IMG/VR virus record: IMGVR_UViG_3300021335_000021
Span: 1 to 54,955 of that record
Reading direction: 5' to 3' (one strand)
DNA: 54,955 nucleotides
Source of the DNA: a virus
Part shown: positions 54,730 to 54,955 of the stretch, piece by piece
Layout: the number at the start of each line of letters is the position of its first letter
Position numbering within the stretch: the first letter of the stretch is position 1
Made by a program: the position numbers and the translations under genes
Notes under the pieces: model-generated
Databases searched by the model: none
The model's input: only the letters and a program-made list of their open reading frames with translations
Told to the model about the DNA's origin: nothing

Positions 54730-54955
54730 AAACATTTATAGATAGAAGGCACCTTGATGCTTATGACAATAACGTTGATATTGAGAAAGATTTTTTTACG
54801 TCATTAGAAGAGGCTTGGAAAGTTACACCTTCTAAACAAAACTTCATGCCTTACAAAGTTCATATAATAGGTCCAGATGCCCAAGAATATAAAGATAAAC
54901 TATACGCTATGTGTCTTAGAAATGAAGGCAAAGTTGACACCTTATCAGATGAACA
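54726..54955 (+). CDS. Nitroreductase-like flavoprotein (2), 3' end outside window
   Basis: From GTG at 54726, overlapping the DegT stop (GTGTGA), 76 codons stay open to the window edge. The translated start MKTFIDRRHLDAYDN is followed by FFTSLEEAWKVTPSKQNFMPYKVHIIG, a typical nitroreductase N-terminus in which Ser, Lys and Gln/Asn contact FMN phosphate. It is the second nitroreductase-like gene in the operon. No ATG is available nearby, so GTG with coupled translation is the likely start. Confidence 0.7.
   Translation, partial: MKTFIDRRHLDAYDNNVDIEKDFFTSLEEAWKVTPSKQNFMPYKVHIIGPDAQEYKDKLYAMCLRNEGKVDTLSDE

Noticed and set aside
1-54955. Assigning a specific host (SAR11 or cyanobacterium)
   Set aside because: Gene content fits marine T4-like phages generally, but no photosynthesis gene, tRNA or other host-specific marker is present in this window.

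Overview
The window is part of the genome of a T4-like contractile-tailed phage (myovirus) with A+T-rich DNA. The morphogenesis genes are recognisable T4 homologues: gp20 portal, gp67-like prohead core protein, gp26-like hub protein, gp46/gp47 recombination nuclease, gp55 late sigma factor, gp48/54-like tube protein, gp53, gp5-like spike, PAAR tip, gp25 and gp6. Several accessory genes are of kinds familiar from marine T4-like phages of cyanobacteria and SAR11-type hosts: a GNGES-motif protein, a small GIY-YIG protein, a radical SAM protein, nitroreductases and DegT. That makes a marine host likely, but no gene in the window identifies it and no photosynthesis gene is present.

Layout. 1-7.5 kb: a mainly minus-strand head/tail block (tape-measure-like protein, portal, small protein, GNGES protein, prohead core protein running off the left edge). 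It is interrupted by a plus-strand gp26-like gene that carries a -1 frameshift signal. 7.5-8.3 kb: two tiny plus-strand genes and about 470 nt of hairpin-rich non-coding DNA. 8.3-12.6 kb: minus-strand replication and transcription block (GIY-YIG protein, small protein, gp46, gp47, gp55). 12.7-24.3 kb: plus-strand baseplate block (tube-cap protein, gp53, hub, spike, small protein, PAAR, gp25, gp6). 24.3-39.4 kb: one uninterrupted gene for a 5,032-residue protein. 39.5-46.4 kb: structural protein, three related tail-fibre genes and a further structural protein. 46.5-54.9 kb: a tightly packed plus-strand accessory operon of glycosyltransferase-like proteins, a radical SAM enzyme, two nitroreductase-like proteins (the second cut by the window edge) and a DegT aminotransferase.

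How the genes fit together. The baseplate block encodes the tube end, hub, spike, tip and wedge. The giant protein lies where T4 has gp7 and probably forms outer wedge or peripheral baseplate structure. The fibres follow it. The downstream enzymes look like a pathway that makes or alters a sugar or other small molecule and transfers it to phage fibres or a host surface molecule; this is inference. Near-consensus T4 late promoters (TATAAATA-like) precede several structural genes on both strands, which fits the gp55 gene in the same window.

Main points for a second look: a U_UUU_UUC -1 frameshift site two codons before the stop of the gp26-like gene, with a 76-codon extension and a tape-measure candidate next door (a tail-assembly-chaperone arrangement like lambda G/GT); the 5,032-residue protein with propeller-like and carbohydrate-module-like segments; the radical SAM/nitroreductase/DegT/glycosyltransferase operon; and the structured non-coding region at 7.84-8.30 kb.
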